Notes under the pieces: model-generated
The model's input: only the letters and a program-made list of their open reading frames with translations
Database searches by the model: none
Told to the model about the DNA's origin: nothing
Assembly: GCA_026390115.1 (NCBI GenBank)
Contig: JAPLGO010000021.1
Location: 52,406 to 116,405, forward strand
Origin: Campylobacterales bacterium
Lineage (GTDB): Bacteria; Campylobacterota; Campylobacteria; Campylobacterales; Sulfurimonadaceae
Direction of reading: 5' to 3'
DNA: 64,000 nt
Program-made: the position numbers and the translations under genes
In this document: one piece after another, positions 9,529 to 18,007 of the stretch
Layout: each line of letters opens with the position of its first letter
Numbering within the stretch: position 1 is the first letter of the stretch

Positions 9529-10728
9529 ATGGAAATTATTCAAACAGCTGACGCTTTTAAGGCGTTAATTGAAGAAATTAAATCAACAATGGCAGGATAC
9601 AAAGATCCACTGGCTTTTGGAATATGTAGAGTAGATTTGGGGCAATTAAATGTAGACAAATCTCTTCAAGCAACCTATCCTGTAATTAACTGGAATGAAA
9701 ACTTCGGAAGTGCTGCGATCTTTGTTAAAGCTTTAGCAGAGCAAGGTACTCTTGTTGATTTTACTCTAGATGAAGTTGTTTGCAATGTTAATTTAGATTT
9801 TTTAAGAAGTGCTTTGGCTGCTTTTACTCCCTACTCTGATGAAGCGTATGGTGATGCTCACAAAAATATTCAAGTTGTCTCGGCACTCTATAATCAAATG
9901 ATTAGCAGTGGAAGCTTAGAGGGAGAATTCAAAGTAACATTTATTTACAATGATGCTCCTCTTAAAAGCGTAGAGGCAACTTATTTAAAATTATATGCCT
10001 TATCTCAAGCAAAAGTACAAATTAGAGGAATTAACCTAAATGGTGCTTTTGGTGCTTTACCTAATGTTGCTTGGTCAAATGGACAACCGATAGAACTTGA
10101 TTATCTGCGTGAGTTTGAAATTGAGTTAAAACTTTCAAATGAGTATCCTCATATTGATTTTATAGATAAATTCCCAAGATTTTTACAACACATCATTCCT
10201 GCAGACAATACAAGAATATTAGATACTTCTAAAGTGAGATTTGGCGCACAACTAGCAGCTGGAACTACAGTAATGCCGGGAGCTTCTTATATAAACTTCA
10301 ATGCCGGAACAACAGGACCGGTTATGGTTGAGGGAAGAATTTCTAGCTCTGCGATTGTTGGAGCAGGCAGCGATGTTGGCGGCGGCGCTTCTATTTTGGG
10401 AGTACTAAGCGGAACGGACGGGAACCCTATCTCAATTGGACAGAATACTCTTTTGGGTGCAAACTCAACATGTGGAATTCCAATGGGTGATGGCTGTATT
10501 TTAGATGGTGGATTGGCAATATTTGCCGGTACTAAAGTTTTTATTGATACAAAAGAACTCTCAAAAATAAAAGAAGTAAATCAAAATAGTAAACTTTCCG
10601 GCGAACTCTTTAAAGGCAAAGAACTAGCAGGGCTGAATGGTCTTCACTTTAGACAAAACTCACAAACTGGTCAAATTACGGTCTCTCGCTCAACAAGAGA
10701 GATTAAATTAAACGCTGAACTTCACTAA
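9529..10728 (+). CDS. dapD: Tetrahydrodipicolinate N-succinyltransferase
   Basis: A 399-residue DapD of the long class found in Campylobacterota and Pseudomonas. It transfers succinyl from succinyl-CoA to tetrahydrodipicolinate in lysine and meso-diaminopimelate synthesis, which feeds peptidoglycan. The C-terminal third is a left-handed beta-helix of hexapeptide turns: FGAQLAAGTTVMPGASYINF, then VEGRISSSAIVGAGSDVGGG, then ASILGVLSGTDGNPISIG. The N-terminal half matches the long-class extension. The gene stands alone behind its own promoter, and a hairpin follows it. Confidence 0.93.
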   Translation: MEIIQTADAFKALIEEIKSTMAGYKDPLAFGICRVDLGQLNVDKSLQATYPVINWNENFGSAAIFVKALAEQGTLVDFTLDEVVCNVNLDFLRSALAAFTPYSDEAYGDAHKNIQVVSALYNQMISSGSLEGEFKVTFIYNDAPLKSVEATYLKLYALSQAKVQIRGINLNGAFGALPNVAWSNGQPIELDYLREFEIELKLSNEYPHIDFIDKFPRFLQHIIPADNTRILDTSKVRFGAQLAAGTTVMPGASYINFNAGTTGPVMVEGRISSSAIVGAGSDVGGGASILGVLSGTDGNPISIGQNTLLGANSTCGIPMGDGCILDGGLAIFAGTKVFIDTKELSKIKEVNQNSKLSGELFKGKELAGLNGLHFRQNSQTGQITVSRSTREIKLNAELH

Positions 10729-10735
10729 CTCTTTT

Positions 10736-10761
10736 GCATGTGGAAGTTTATTTTCACATGC
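10736..10761. terminator. Hairpin terminator after dapD
   Basis: GCATGTGGAA pairs with TTTTCACATGC (one G-T pair) around a short loop, 8 bases after the dapD stop. The downstream T tract is weak. Confidence 0.55.
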
Positions 10762-10830
10762 TACTTTCAAATCATAAACTTGCATTTATAAATTTAGTAA
10801 TAGAATTTTTGAAAGCACAAGGAGTGTAGT

Positions 10831-11136
10831 ATGAATATCTCAAGTAATATTTCGTCAATACAATCGCATCAAACCATGTTGAATGTAAATGCAAATAATG
10901 TTGCAAATATAAATAGTGACGGTTTTGTTCCATCAAGTGTGAGAATGACTAGTAATGGAAATACTGTGAGTATAAACAGTCGCATGTCTGATAATAATAG
11001 TTCATTAAAAAGCCAAACAGATTTAACAAAAGAGATTCCAGACCAGATTGTGGTGCAAAAGGCGACAGCCGTAAATATAAGTGCAATCAAAACACAAAAT
11101 GAGATGTTCGGCTCACTTTTGGATATAAAAGCTTAA
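10831..11136 (+). CDS. Minimal flagellar rod/hook-like protein
   Basis: Only 101 residues, but with both ends of a flagellar axial protein. The N-terminal helix carries the rod signature (MLNVNANNVANINSDGFVPS, like the SNNxANxNTxGFK motif of FlgB, C, F and G). The C-terminal helix (QIVVQKATAVNISAIKTQNE) resembles the FlgG/FlgC C-terminal domain. The middle domain is only a short linker. It could be a small rod or basal-body accessory subunit, or an assembly adaptor. AAGGAG precedes the ATG. The 3' end overlaps the convergent lipoprotein gene by 4 bases. It is far from flgF-flgG in this window. Family call good; role unknown. Confidence 0.7.
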   Translation: MNISSNISSIQSHQTMLNVNANNVANINSDGFVPSSVRMTSNGNTVSINSRMSDNNSSLKSQTDLTKEIPDQIVVQKATAVNISAIKTQNEMFGSLLDIKA

Positions 11137-12452
11137 TCTCTCTTAGTTAAAATATTCATGCTCGTTATATTTTTTAGCAACTCTGCATTTGGGTCATAGT
11201 TTTCTTGCTCTTTTCCCAATTTAAGGGTGCTAAAAATTGTTTTGCCAATTACCAATCTACCCTCAACACCATTTTTCATAGTTTTGATTCCCCATGTGTT
11301 ATGAAAGATAATTATCTCATCATTATATATTCCGACATAGAGCATTATATGACCTTTTTTATGTAATAATGTCTGAAATGGGATAGCTTTTTCTTTTATT
11401 AATGTTATCTTTTCATCATCTGCTAAATTTTTTAGACTAATTATTTTTCCTATCTTACCCTGTTCTGCAGAATTTCTTGGCAACCACATGCCAAAAGGCG
11501 CAAACAAATCACGTAGAGATGAAGAACAATCTCTCTGTTCATAGATGCCACCCCAGCCATAACGCGACTTTAAAATTTCGCTCATAATTTTATTTAAGTT
11601 TGTTTTGTTCAGACTTAAAATATTTTTGGTTGCAATTTCTTTTGTAATTTTTGCCTGCTTATAAAGCGGTTTAGAATTTCCACATGCAACTATAACTAGC
11701 ACAGTGTAGTTACCTTTATCTTCATTAATCAGTGCAAAAGACATTCCTATCTTTGATTTATAAAGAAAAGTTCCTTCGGTTGTATAAAGAGAGAGTCCCT
11801 CTTTTGTTATAAAAATTTGCTTTGATTTTTGCCAAATATCAGTATATTTTTTTTCTATAAATGCCAATCTATCGCTCTTTATCCATCCGCTTGCATAACT
11901 CGCAAATACATATACCCACTCCCTATCTTTTGAGTAGTGAGAAGCCAAAACAGGTTCATTTGCATGAATTGAGCTATTTTGCAGATAATCAAACGGGAAA
12001 CCTTCTCCTGCTAAAGATGGGTCTTTTAGCAAAGGTGCTATTGTTGGAAGTGACCTTAAATCCGAGTATTTCAGTGTTATGGCTCGTTGATTCAGGGTAG
12101 CATAAGAGTCAAAATTTGAGTTTTCGTACATCTTGTCAAAAAACTCTTTTTGCAGCGGCTGTAGATTTTCTCCAAAGGTTCTTATATTTGCATAGGTATA
12201 AAACGGCCATTTTATATTTTCTATACTCTCTTTAGGTTTTTCTGTATTCCACATTCTGAAGTAAGATGCGTCATACTTCTTTTGAATATCAAAAAGAGAC
12301 ATGTTCTCATCAAAATTTTTAGTGTAAGACTCTATATTTTGTGGAAGATTCACTAAATCAGATATTACTATTTCCTCACTTTTTGGCTTTATCTCTTTTG
12401 AAGAACAACCAAAAAATAAAAGAATTGCTAAAACTGCAAAAAAATATCTCAA
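11133..12452 (-). CDS. SH3-domain NlpC/P60 (C40) peptidase lipoprotein
   Basis: A 439-residue lipoprotein. The signal is MRYFFAVLAILLFFGC with lipobox LFFGC, so Cys16 would be lipidated. An N-terminal stabilising domain and two bacterial SH3-like domains (about 130-260, including SDRLAFIEKKY) are followed by a C40 catalytic domain: YGWGGIYEQRDCSSSLRDLF with the nucleophile Cys near residue 309, and HKKGHIMLYVG with the catalytic His. The order matches YkfC-type gamma-D-glutamyl-diamino acid endopeptidases, which cut stem peptides of peptidoglycan in the envelope. It probably acts in cell-wall recycling or remodelling. Confidence 0.85.
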   Translation of the reverse strand: MRYFFAVLAILLFFGCSSKEIKPKSEEIVISDLVNLPQNIESYTKNFDENMSLFDIQKKYDASYFRMWNTEKPKESIENIKWPFYTYANIRTFGENLQPLQKEFFDKMYENSNFDSYATLNQRAITLKYSDLRSLPTIAPLLKDPSLAGEGFPFDYLQNSSIHANEPVLASHYSKDREWVYVFASYASGWIKSDRLAFIEKKYTDIWQKSKQIFITKEGLSLYTTEGTFLYKSKIGMSFALINEDKGNYTVLVIVACGNSKPLYKQAKITKEIATKNILSLNKTNLNKIMSEILKSRYGWGGIYEQRDCSSSLRDLFAPFGMWLPRNSAEQGKIGKIISLKNLADDEKITLIKEKAIPFQTLLHKKGHIMLYVGIYNDEIIIFHNTWGIKTMKNGVEGRLVIGKTIFSTLKLGKEQENYDPNAELLKNITSMNILTKRD

Positions 12453-12464
12453 ATCAAAACCTTT

Positions 12465-13124
12465 TTAGTCAACATCACCAAATCTGCTTACTACCCTACC
12501 TATAACTTCTATCTCATTAGGATTTAGGGTTTGCGTAGAATAAACTTTATTGTCAGATATTATATCAATTTTTCCGTCTATCCTCTTCTGCACCCGTTTT
12601 ATAAATAGTCCTGCTTCTGTTTTAATTGTAAATATACCGCCTCTTTGAAGGTCGGTTTTTGCTCTATTTATAAAAACAATATCATTATAACTGAAGGTAG
12701 GCTCCATAGAATCGCCTGAAACATTAATTGCCTCTATATTTTTTAGCTCCTTTTCTCCACCAAGCATAAAAATAAATTGTTCCGGAATTTCTAACTCCTT
12801 TATCTCTTCACACTCATTTTGGCTTCCACCGCCAGCGCTTGCATGAATATCATTAAAATATTTAACTATGTAGAACTTGTTTGTAGCTTCGATAAGACTC
12901 TCCGGCGATTGCCCATACAACATCCAATTGATAGATATATTCCTAGTAGCGCAAAAGTCTAAAAGTTCTCCAAATGGTATCTTATTTCTTTTTTTCATTG
13001 TTGCAAAGTTCATCTGTGTTATACCCAAAATATCCGCTACATCTTTGTCAAATATCTTTCTGTCACTATATTCATTAGACACTATACTTTTTATCTCTTC
13101 AACTATTTCTATAAAATTATTCAC
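12465..13124 (-). CDS. S24-family repressor (CI/LexA-like)
   Basis: A 219-residue phage-type repressor. The N-terminal HTH (DKDVADILGITQMNFATMKK) resembles the CI-repressor fold. A cleavage-site-like ASAGGG sits near residue 97. The C-terminal S24 domain has the Ser in GDSMEPTF (Ser139) and the Lys in LFIKRVQ (Lys176), the dyad used for RecA-stimulated self-cleavage. The start is the GTG at 13122-13124, seven bases after a strong GGAGG; no ATG fits. It lies divergent to a 27-codon ORF across a region with two palindromes. It may be a cellular SOS-like regulator or a remnant of a prophage; no other phage genes are close. Confidence 0.88.
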   Translation of the reverse strand: MNNFIEIVEEIKSIVSNEYSDRKIFDKDVADILGITQMNFATMKKRNKIPFGELLDFCATRNISINWMLYGQSPESLIEATNKFYIVKYFNDIHASAGGGSQNECEEIKELEIPEQFIFMLGGEKELKNIEAINVSGDSMEPTFSYNDIVFINRAKTDLQRGGIFTIKTEAGLFIKRVQKRIDGKIDIISDNKVYSTQTLNPNEIEVIGRVVSRFGDVD

Positions 13125-13174
13125 AACAATACCTCCATTGCATTTTGTAAGATTATAATGATATTTACTTTTTA

Positions 13175-13193
13175 TGTCAATATTTTATTGACA
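13175..13193. promoter_or_regulatory. Operator-like palindrome 1 upstream of the S24 repressor
   Basis: TGTCAATA-TTT-TATTGACA is a perfect 8-bp inverted repeat 50 bases upstream of the repressor start. Its position and symmetry fit a repressor dimer site. Confidence 0.55.
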
Positions 13194-13195
13194 AA

Positions 13196-13223
13196 TTGCA
13201 ATATTTTTTAGAAAATATTACAA
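13196..13223. promoter_or_regulatory. Operator-like palindrome 2 upstream of the S24 repressor
   Basis: TTGcAATATTTT-TTAG-AAAATATTaCAA pairs at 11 of 12 positions. It lies three bases from palindrome 1, between the divergent starts of the repressor and the 27-codon ORF. Confidence 0.5.
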
Positions 13224-13262
13224 AATAGTATAAACTTTTTCAAATTAACTAAAGGAGATGAA

Positions 13263-13346
13263 ATGATATTGATAATTAAAAGTGCGGAGAGCTTATTGGA
13301 AAGATTTGAAAACAGTATAGAAATTTGGGCAAAAAAACTTTTTTAA
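13263..13346 (+). CDS. 27-residue peptide ORF divergent from the S24 repressor
   Basis: ATG to TAA encodes MILIIKSAESLLERFENSIE followed by IWAKKLF. AAAGGAGATGAA ahead of the ATG is a near-ideal ribosome-binding site, which argues that this short frame is translated. The peptide looks like one amphipathic helix with a basic C-terminus. Its place opposite a CI-like repressor, with two palindromes between, is where a Cro-like or repressed gene would be, but at 27 residues it is too short for a Cro fold. It could be a small membrane-active or regulatory peptide. No homologue is known to me. Confidence 0.45.
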   Translation: MILIIKSAESLLERFENSIEIWAKKLF

Positions 13347-13350
13347 GAGC

Positions 13351-13494
13351 CTATTTGTCCAAATTCTCTTTAGCTTTTTTTTCTTGTTCTTCTTTTTCTC
13401 TATTTTCTGTTTTTGTTTTATGATACCCCATAAATACCCAAAATAAAAATAGGACAAACAAAAACATCATAATATTGTCTATAATTGGATTCAT
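13351..13494 (-). CDS. 47-residue single-pass membrane protein
   Basis: It encodes MNPIIDNIMMFLFVLFLFWV and then FMGYHKTKT with a charged tail rich in E and K. One transmembrane helix at about residues 5-23 is followed by a cytoplasmic-type charged tail; size and layout recall CcoQ-like small subunits but no motif proves it. The ATG overlaps the trmL stop (ATGA type), so translation is probably coupled to trmL. Function unknown. Confidence 0.6.
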   Translation of the reverse strand: MNPIIDNIMMFLFVLFLFWVFMGYHKTKTENREKEEQEKKAKENLDK

Positions 13495-13961
13495 ACATTT
13501 TCCTTGAAAGTCATATAGTTTTGTCTAATTGCGTCATACAAAACAATACCCGCACTTATTGCTAAGTTAAGGCTTCTGCCCTCTTTTGTCATGGGAATAG
13601 TAATGTTTTGTTCTTTGTATCTGCCCAGTATATCTTCTGGAATTCCAGCCGTTTCACTGCCAAAAAATATATAGTCACCGCTTTTAAATTCTGCTTCAAA
13701 GTAGGGTTTATCTGTTTTAGTCGTAGCAAAGTAAGCGTTATCTGTTATTTCGTTTTGTTCAAAAAATTCCTCTATACTCTCCCATACTTGTAAATCCAGT
13801 TTGTGCCAATAGTCAAGCCCCGCACGTCTTACGGCTTTTTCATCTATATCAAAACCTATCGGCTTAATAAGATGAAGAGCGGCTCCCGCATTTACGCAAA
13901 GTCTTCCAATTGCACCTGTATTGTTTGGAATTTGAGGATTTACTAAAACTATGTTAAACAA
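13491..13961 (-). CDS. trmL: tRNA (cytidine/uridine-34 2'-O)-methyltransferase
   Basis: A 156-residue SPOUT methyltransferase, the usual TrmL length. The N-terminal motif NIVLVNPQIPNNTGAIGRLC, the central FFGSETAGIPEDIL, and the C-terminal knot motif IPMTKEGRSLNLAISAGIVL are all clear; the last binds SAM in the trefoil knot. It methylates the ribose of the wobble base of tRNA-Leu isoacceptors. Its stop overlaps the start of the small membrane protein gene. Confidence 0.93.
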   Translation of the reverse strand: MFNIVLVNPQIPNNTGAIGRLCVNAGAALHLIKPIGFDIDEKAVRRAGLDYWHKLDLQVWESIEEFFEQNEITDNAYFATTKTDKPYFEAEFKSGDYIFFGSETAGIPEDILGRYKEQNITIPMTKEGRSLNLAISAGIVLYDAIRQNYMTFKENV

Positions 13962-14019
13962 GTGAACTCCAGCGGCATATTTTTTTAAAATGATTATTGC
14001 ACAAATGCACTAAGAAGTC

Positions 14020-14856
14020 CTAAAATATAACTGTTTTATTTGCATAAACAAAAATTCTATCTTCAAGTGCAAGTTTAAGTGCACGGGAGAGTACAATTTT
14101 TTCTACATCTTTGCCTTTTCTTTGCATATCTCTCCATCCATAGGCATGATCAACATGTATAACTTCTTGAGCTATGATTGGACCCTCGTCAAGATTATTG
14201 TTTACAAAGTGTGCAGTAGCTCCTATGATTTTAACACCCCTGTCATACGCCTGTTTATAAGGGTTTGCACCGATAAAAGCAGGTAAAAACGAGTGATGAA
14301 TATTTATGATTTTATCTTCATAAGTCTCTACAAATCTAGGAGTCAAAATTCTCATGTATTTAGCCAGAACTATATAATTTACATCTTTAAAACCATTAAT
14401 ACACTCAATTATTCTGTTTTCATGCGTTGAGCGGTCTAAACCCTCATGTGAAATAGTGATGAAAGGAATATCAAATTTTTTCACCAAAGATTCCAAATCA
14501 CTGTAATTAGAGACAACGGCCAATATATTTGCTTCCAATTCACCGGCTTCATGGCGGATTAAAATATCTCCAAGAGCATGCATCTCTTTTGTTGCCATAA
14601 TAATAATATTTTTCTTTTTAGGTTCTATAACTTCTATGCCTGTGTTACTCGGTAAAATATCAGTCAGAGATTTTTTCAATTCCTCTAAATTAACATCTCC
14701 ATCCACAACACTTCTCATAAAAAATTTATTATTCTCTTGGTCAACAAATTCACTGTTTGACATGATATTTAGGTCATAGCTATAAAAAACACCGGAGACT
14801 TTATTCACTAATCCCTTTTCATCATAGGCATCTATCAGCACTCTATATTGACTCAT
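14020..14856 (-). CDS. purU: Formyltetrahydrofolate deformylase
   Basis: A 278-residue PurU with an N-terminal ACT domain (RVLIDAYDEKGLVNKVSGVF) and a C-terminal formyltransferase-like domain. The catalytic region has NIHHSFLPAFIGANPYKQAY and ATAHFVNNNLDEGPIIAQEV, with the Asn, His and Asp used to hydrolyse 10-formyl-THF to THF and formate. It supplies formate for PurT and balances one-carbon units. The start follows AGGACAAAGTA. It overlaps the CiaD-like gene by 14 bases, so it is the last gene of an operon that begins with leuD or leuB. Confidence 0.93.
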   Translation of the reverse strand: MSQYRVLIDAYDEKGLVNKVSGVFYSYDLNIMSNSEFVDQENNKFFMRSVVDGDVNLEELKKSLTDILPSNTGIEVIEPKKKNIIIMATKEMHALGDILIRHEAGELEANILAVVSNYSDLESLVKKFDIPFITISHEGLDRSTHENRIIECINGFKDVNYIVLAKYMRILTPRFVETYEDKIINIHHSFLPAFIGANPYKQAYDRGVKIIGATAHFVNNNLDEGPIIAQEVIHVDHAYGWRDMQRKGKDVEKIVLSRALKLALEDRIFVYANKTVIF

Positions 14857-15229
14857 TACTTTGTCCTCTTTTTAAATTCTCTACTCTATTATCTATTGTT
14901 GCCAAAACATACTCTAAGAAGTTAAGTGTCATATCCACTTTGGCTTCTATATTTGTGTTGTTAGGTGCTTGAAACCCTTCAAATAGCACAAGAAGTCTCT
15001 CTCTTATAGAGTTGAGATACATAAGCTCGCTCTCAGGCGTTGAGCCTCTAGTCTCTGCTTGAACTTCTATCTCTATTTCTGTCTCTTGTTTTATGATTGC
15101 ATTTATATTGTTTAGATTAGGTCTCACAATCTCTTTTATTTCATATTCGGAAATTTCAAGAGCTTTTCTGGCAACTTCGTTATCTTCCATCTCTGCAAGG
15201 GTTGAGAGTATTACATCTTTTAATTCCAT
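14843..15229 (-). CDS. CiaD-like Campylobacterota protein
   Basis: 128 residues starting [20 protein letters not shown], helical throughout, with no signal or membrane segment. The opening and the position beside purU match a Campylobacterota family annotated as CiaD-like; in Campylobacter jejuni the cia gene near purU encodes an effector, but most relatives are in non-pathogens and have no assigned role. I prefer the ATG at 15229, 11 bases after AAGGTGG, over a GTG that lies inside that ribosome-binding site. The ends overlap both neighbours, so translation is probably coupled. The family call is from memory of gene order and the N-terminus. Confidence 0.55.
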   Translation of the reverse strand: MELKDVILSTLAEMEDNEVARKALEISEYEIKEIVRPNLNNINAIIKQETEIEIEVQAETRGSTPESELMYLNSIRERLLVLFEGFQAPNNTNIEAKVDMTLNFLEYVLATIDNRVENLKRGQSNESI

Positions 15230-15468
15230 GATTTTAGTAACCACCTTTCAAACTCGTTAAATTCAACATCGGTATCCATTTTTAAGAAGAAGGCTTTCAT
15301 TTGAGTATTTACATTTAAGAATTTTTTTCTCATGCCGGAGAGTCTTCGTATAGCTATTTTGGCATCACTATTTGAGGGGTCTTTTTTTAGAACCCCTTTA
15401 TAAATGTCCAAGGCCTCCTCTTTGAGTCCTTGCAGTTCATATATATTTGCGAGTGTTAGTGTTTGCAT
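15220..15468 (-). CDS. Small TPR-like protein
   Basis: 82 residues with one clear tetratricopeptide unit ([20 protein letters not shown], then [11 protein letters not shown]) followed by a helical tail. It overlaps the end of leuB by 13 bases and the CiaD-like start by 10, so it is part of the same operon. Probably a protein-interaction module; its partner is unknown, although the constant pairing suggests the CiaD-like protein. Confidence 0.65.
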   Translation of the reverse strand: MQTLTLANIYELQGLKEEALDIYKGVLKKDPSNSDAKIAIRRLSGMRKKFLNVNTQMKAFFLKMDTDVEFNEFERWLLKSWN

Positions 15469-16532
15469 TTTGCAACATAATTAGCAATAATAGAGCCCAT
15501 CTCACTTGTTGAACAGACCTCTTTAGCATCAAATTGCGCCAAATCTCTTGTTCTGTACCCTTCACTTAATGCTCGTTTTATAGCTTCATCAATTTTATCA
15601 GCGGCAGAGATTTCGCCAAGCGCATATCTAAGCATCATAGAAGCCGATGCTATTGTAGCAATCGGGTTTGCTATGCCTTGACCTGCAATATCCGGTGCCG
15701 AACCATGAATAGGTTCATAAACACCAATTTTTGCTCCAACAGAAGCGGACGGTAAAAGACCGATTGAACCGGAGAGCATACTTGCCTCATCACTCAAAAT
15801 ATCCCCAAAAATATTTCCTGTCAACATTACATCAAACTGTTTTGGATCGCGGATGAGTTGCATGGCTGCGTTATCCACATACATATGAGAAAGCTCAACC
15901 TCCGGGTACTCTTTTGCTACTTCTGTTACTACATCTCTCCACAGTTGAGAAACATCCAAAACATTTGCTTTATCTATTGAACAAACCCTTTTGCTTCTTG
16001 TCATCGCTATTTTAAAAGCTTGATGCGCAATTCTTTCTATCTCCGGGCGGGTATAAACCATGGTATTCCAGCCTCTATTTTCATCCCGACCTTTAGGTTC
16101 ACCAAAATAGATTCCGCCGATAAGTTCACGGACAACCATTAAATCAACACCACGGACAATCTCCGGTTTGAGCGATGAAGCATTTACCAGCTCATCATAC
16201 ACAACAGCCGGACGAAGGTTTGCATAAACGCCGAGCTCTTTTCTAAATCTTAAAAGTCCGCTTTCCGGGCGTTTTTCACGAGGCAAATTATCCCATTTTG
16301 TTCCACCGATTGCTCCAAAAAGAACCGCATCACTGTTTAATGAAATATTTATAGTCTCTTGAGGAAGCGGATCGCCGGTAATATCATAAGCACATCCCCC
16401 CATCAAAGCCTCTTCATAAGAGAAATCAAAATCATAACATGAGGCAACGGAGTCTAAAACTTTAACAGCTTCATCTATAATTTCCGGACCGATTCCATCA
16501 CCTTTAATCAGTGCTATTTTGTATGTTTTCAT
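15456..16532 (-). CDS. leuB: 3-isopropylmalate dehydrogenase
   Basis: A 358-residue LeuB. Signatures are [18 protein letters not shown] at the start, [14 protein letters not shown] at about 95, [15 protein letters not shown] (the Tyr loop), and [12 protein letters not shown] near 260, followed by [14 protein letters not shown]. It oxidises and decarboxylates 3-isopropylmalate with NAD in leucine synthesis. It follows leuD by 20 bp. leuA and leuC are not in the window. Confidence 0.95.
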   Translation of the reverse strand: MKTYKIALIKGDGIGPEIIDEAVKVLDSVASCYDFDFSYEEALMGGCAYDITGDPLPQETINISLNSDAVLFGAIGGTKWDNLPREKRPESGLLRFRKELGVYANLRPAVVYDELVNASSLKPEIVRGVDLMVVRELIGGIYFGEPKGRDENRGWNTMVYTRPEIERIAHQAFKIAMTRSKRVCSIDKANVLDVSQLWRDVVTEVAKEYPEVELSHMYVDNAAMQLIRDPKQFDVMLTGNIFGDILSDEASMLSGSIGLLPSASVGAKIGVYEPIHGSAPDIAGQGIANPIATIASASMMLRYALGEISAADKIDEAIKRALSEGYRTRDLAQFDAKEVCSTSEMGSIIANYVAKCKH

Positions 16533-16552
16533 TATTTAATCTCCAAAAGTAA

Positions 16553-17056
16553 TTATTTTTTATTTATTTCATTTTGTGCGAAGTTCATGAGTCCACCGGC
16601 GTCTATGAGCTCTTGCATAAACTCCGGAATCGGAGTGAAGTTGTACGTTTTGCCTGTACTCTTATTTGTAATAGTACCTGCGTTCATGTCCACGCTCACT
16701 TCATCACCCTCTTTTATTTCACTGCTCTCTCCCAGTCCAAAGATTGGAAGACCCATGTTAAAGGCATTTCGATAAAAAATTCTAGCAAAAGTCGGAGCGA
16801 TTATAGCAGCAACACCCGCAGCTTTAAGTGCGATAGGGGCATGTTCACGAGAACTCCCGCAACCAAAATTGTCACCGGCAACTATAATGTCACCCTTACT
16901 CATTTTGTTTACAAATTCAGGGTCGGCATCTTCCATAACATGTTTCGCCAACTCCTCAGGTACAGATGTATTCAAATAGCGTGCTGCTATGATTAAATCC
17001 GTGTCAATATCCTTGCCAAATTTCCAAACTTTTCCATCAATATTTGCTTTTTGCAT
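16553..17056 (-). CDS. leuD: 3-isopropylmalate dehydratase small subunit
   Basis: A 167-residue swivel-domain subunit. Motifs are [17 protein letters not shown] at residues 12-28 and [20 protein letters not shown] near 60, the YGxGSSREHA loop that completes the isomerase site. It pairs with LeuC, which carries the 4Fe-4S cluster, to isomerise 2- to 3-isopropylmalate. It is the first of the genes leuD-leuB-TPR-CiaD-like-purU, which run head to tail with small gaps or overlaps. Confidence 0.93.
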   Translation of the reverse strand: MQKANIDGKVWKFGKDIDTDLIIAARYLNTSVPEELAKHVMEDADPEFVNKMSKGDIIVAGDNFGCGSSREHAPIALKAAGVAAIIAPTFARIFYRNAFNMGLPIFGLGESSEIKEGDEVSVDMNAGTITNKSTGKTYNFTPIPEFMQELIDAGGLMNFAQNEINKK

Positions 17057-17158
17057 ATAAAAATCCTAACTGTTTTTTCTAAATTAAGTTTGCGATTGTA
17101 TCTAAATTGAGATTGTATTTTTATAAAATTGCACTCAGCATTTAGAAAGATGTAGAAG

Positions 17159-17193
17159 AAATAGCCTAAGATAAATATCATATTAGGCTATTT
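17159..17193 (-). terminator. Terminator after flgG
   Basis: AATAGCCTAA and TTAGGCTATT form a 10-bp perfect stem (one more pair outside) with a 13-base loop, just after the flgG stop at 17205 on the minus strand. Confidence 0.65.
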
Positions 17194-17204
17194 TGAAGAT
17201 GTTT

Positions 17205-17993
17205 TTATCGTTTGAGACTATTCGTAGTTTGCAGCATTTCATCACTTGTTGTGATTACTTTTGAGTTAGAATCATAAGCTCTTTGTCCTGTAATCAGGTC
17301 TGTCAATTCAACAACAAGCTCGACATTACTAAGTTCAACGAAACCTTGCTTTAACACGCCAAGTCCACTAAGACCCGGTGTTCCTTCTACCGGTTGACCG
17401 GAACTATCTGTGGGTAAATATAAATTATCCCCCTTAGCATGAAGACCTGCCGGATTGACAAAACTTGTTGTAGTTATTTGTCCTATTTGTGTCGCGCCTG
17501 TTTGACCTGGTTGCACAACCGAAACCGTGCCATCCATACCGATACTTACACTAGTAGCATCAAGAGGAATAACAACTTCAGGAGTAAGAGTATAACCATC
17601 GCTATTTACAACCGTTCCATTACTGTCAACTTTAAATGCACCGTTTCTTGAATAAACTTCAGTTCCATCAGGAAGTGCCATCTTAAAAAAACCGCCGCCG
17701 GTTATAGCAATATCGAGTTGGTTATCAGTCTGCTTTAAACTTCCCTCTGAAAAAATCTTATTAATCGCCGTTGGTCTAACACCAAGACCAACTTCTATCC
17801 CTGTAGGACTTTTCGTTGCATCACTTGTGGATGTTCCCGCATATTCCATTACATGGTACATAAGGTCTGCAAACTCCGCACGAGATTTTTTAAAACCAAT
17901 TGTGTTGACGTTGGCAATATTATTGGCCGTCGTGTCTATCTGTGTTTGCATCCCTAACATTCCTGTTGAGGCTGTATAAAGTGATTGCATCAT
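17205..17993 (-). CDS. flgG: Flagellar distal rod protein FlgG
   Basis: A 262-residue FlgG of normal length. The N-terminus is MMQSLYTASTGMLGMQTQID, then the rod motif TTANNIANVNTIGFKKSRAE; the C-terminus is VELSNVELVVELTDLITGQR, then AYDSNSKVI. These terminal helices form the coiled coil of the axial structure. It builds the distal rod between FlgF and the hook and is exported by the flagellar type III system. It follows flgF by 14 bp and is read from the same sigma-54 promoter. Confidence 0.95.
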   Translation of the reverse strand: MMQSLYTASTGMLGMQTQIDTTANNIANVNTIGFKKSRAEFADLMYHVMEYAGTSTSDATKSPTGIEVGLGVRPTAINKIFSEGSLKQTDNQLDIAITGGGFFKMALPDGTEVYSRNGAFKVDSNGTVVNSDGYTLTPEVVIPLDATSVSIGMDGTVSVVQPGQTGATQIGQITTTSFVNPAGLHAKGDNLYLPTDSSGQPVEGTPGLSGLGVLKQGFVELSNVELVVELTDLITGQRAYDSNSKVITTSDEMLQTTNSLKR

Positions 17994-18007
17994 AATTTAG
18001 TCCTTAA

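Noticed and set aside
12465..13346. The S24 repressor region as an intact prophage
   Set aside because: No phage structural, replication or lysis genes flank it; neighbours are a C40 lipoprotein and trmL.
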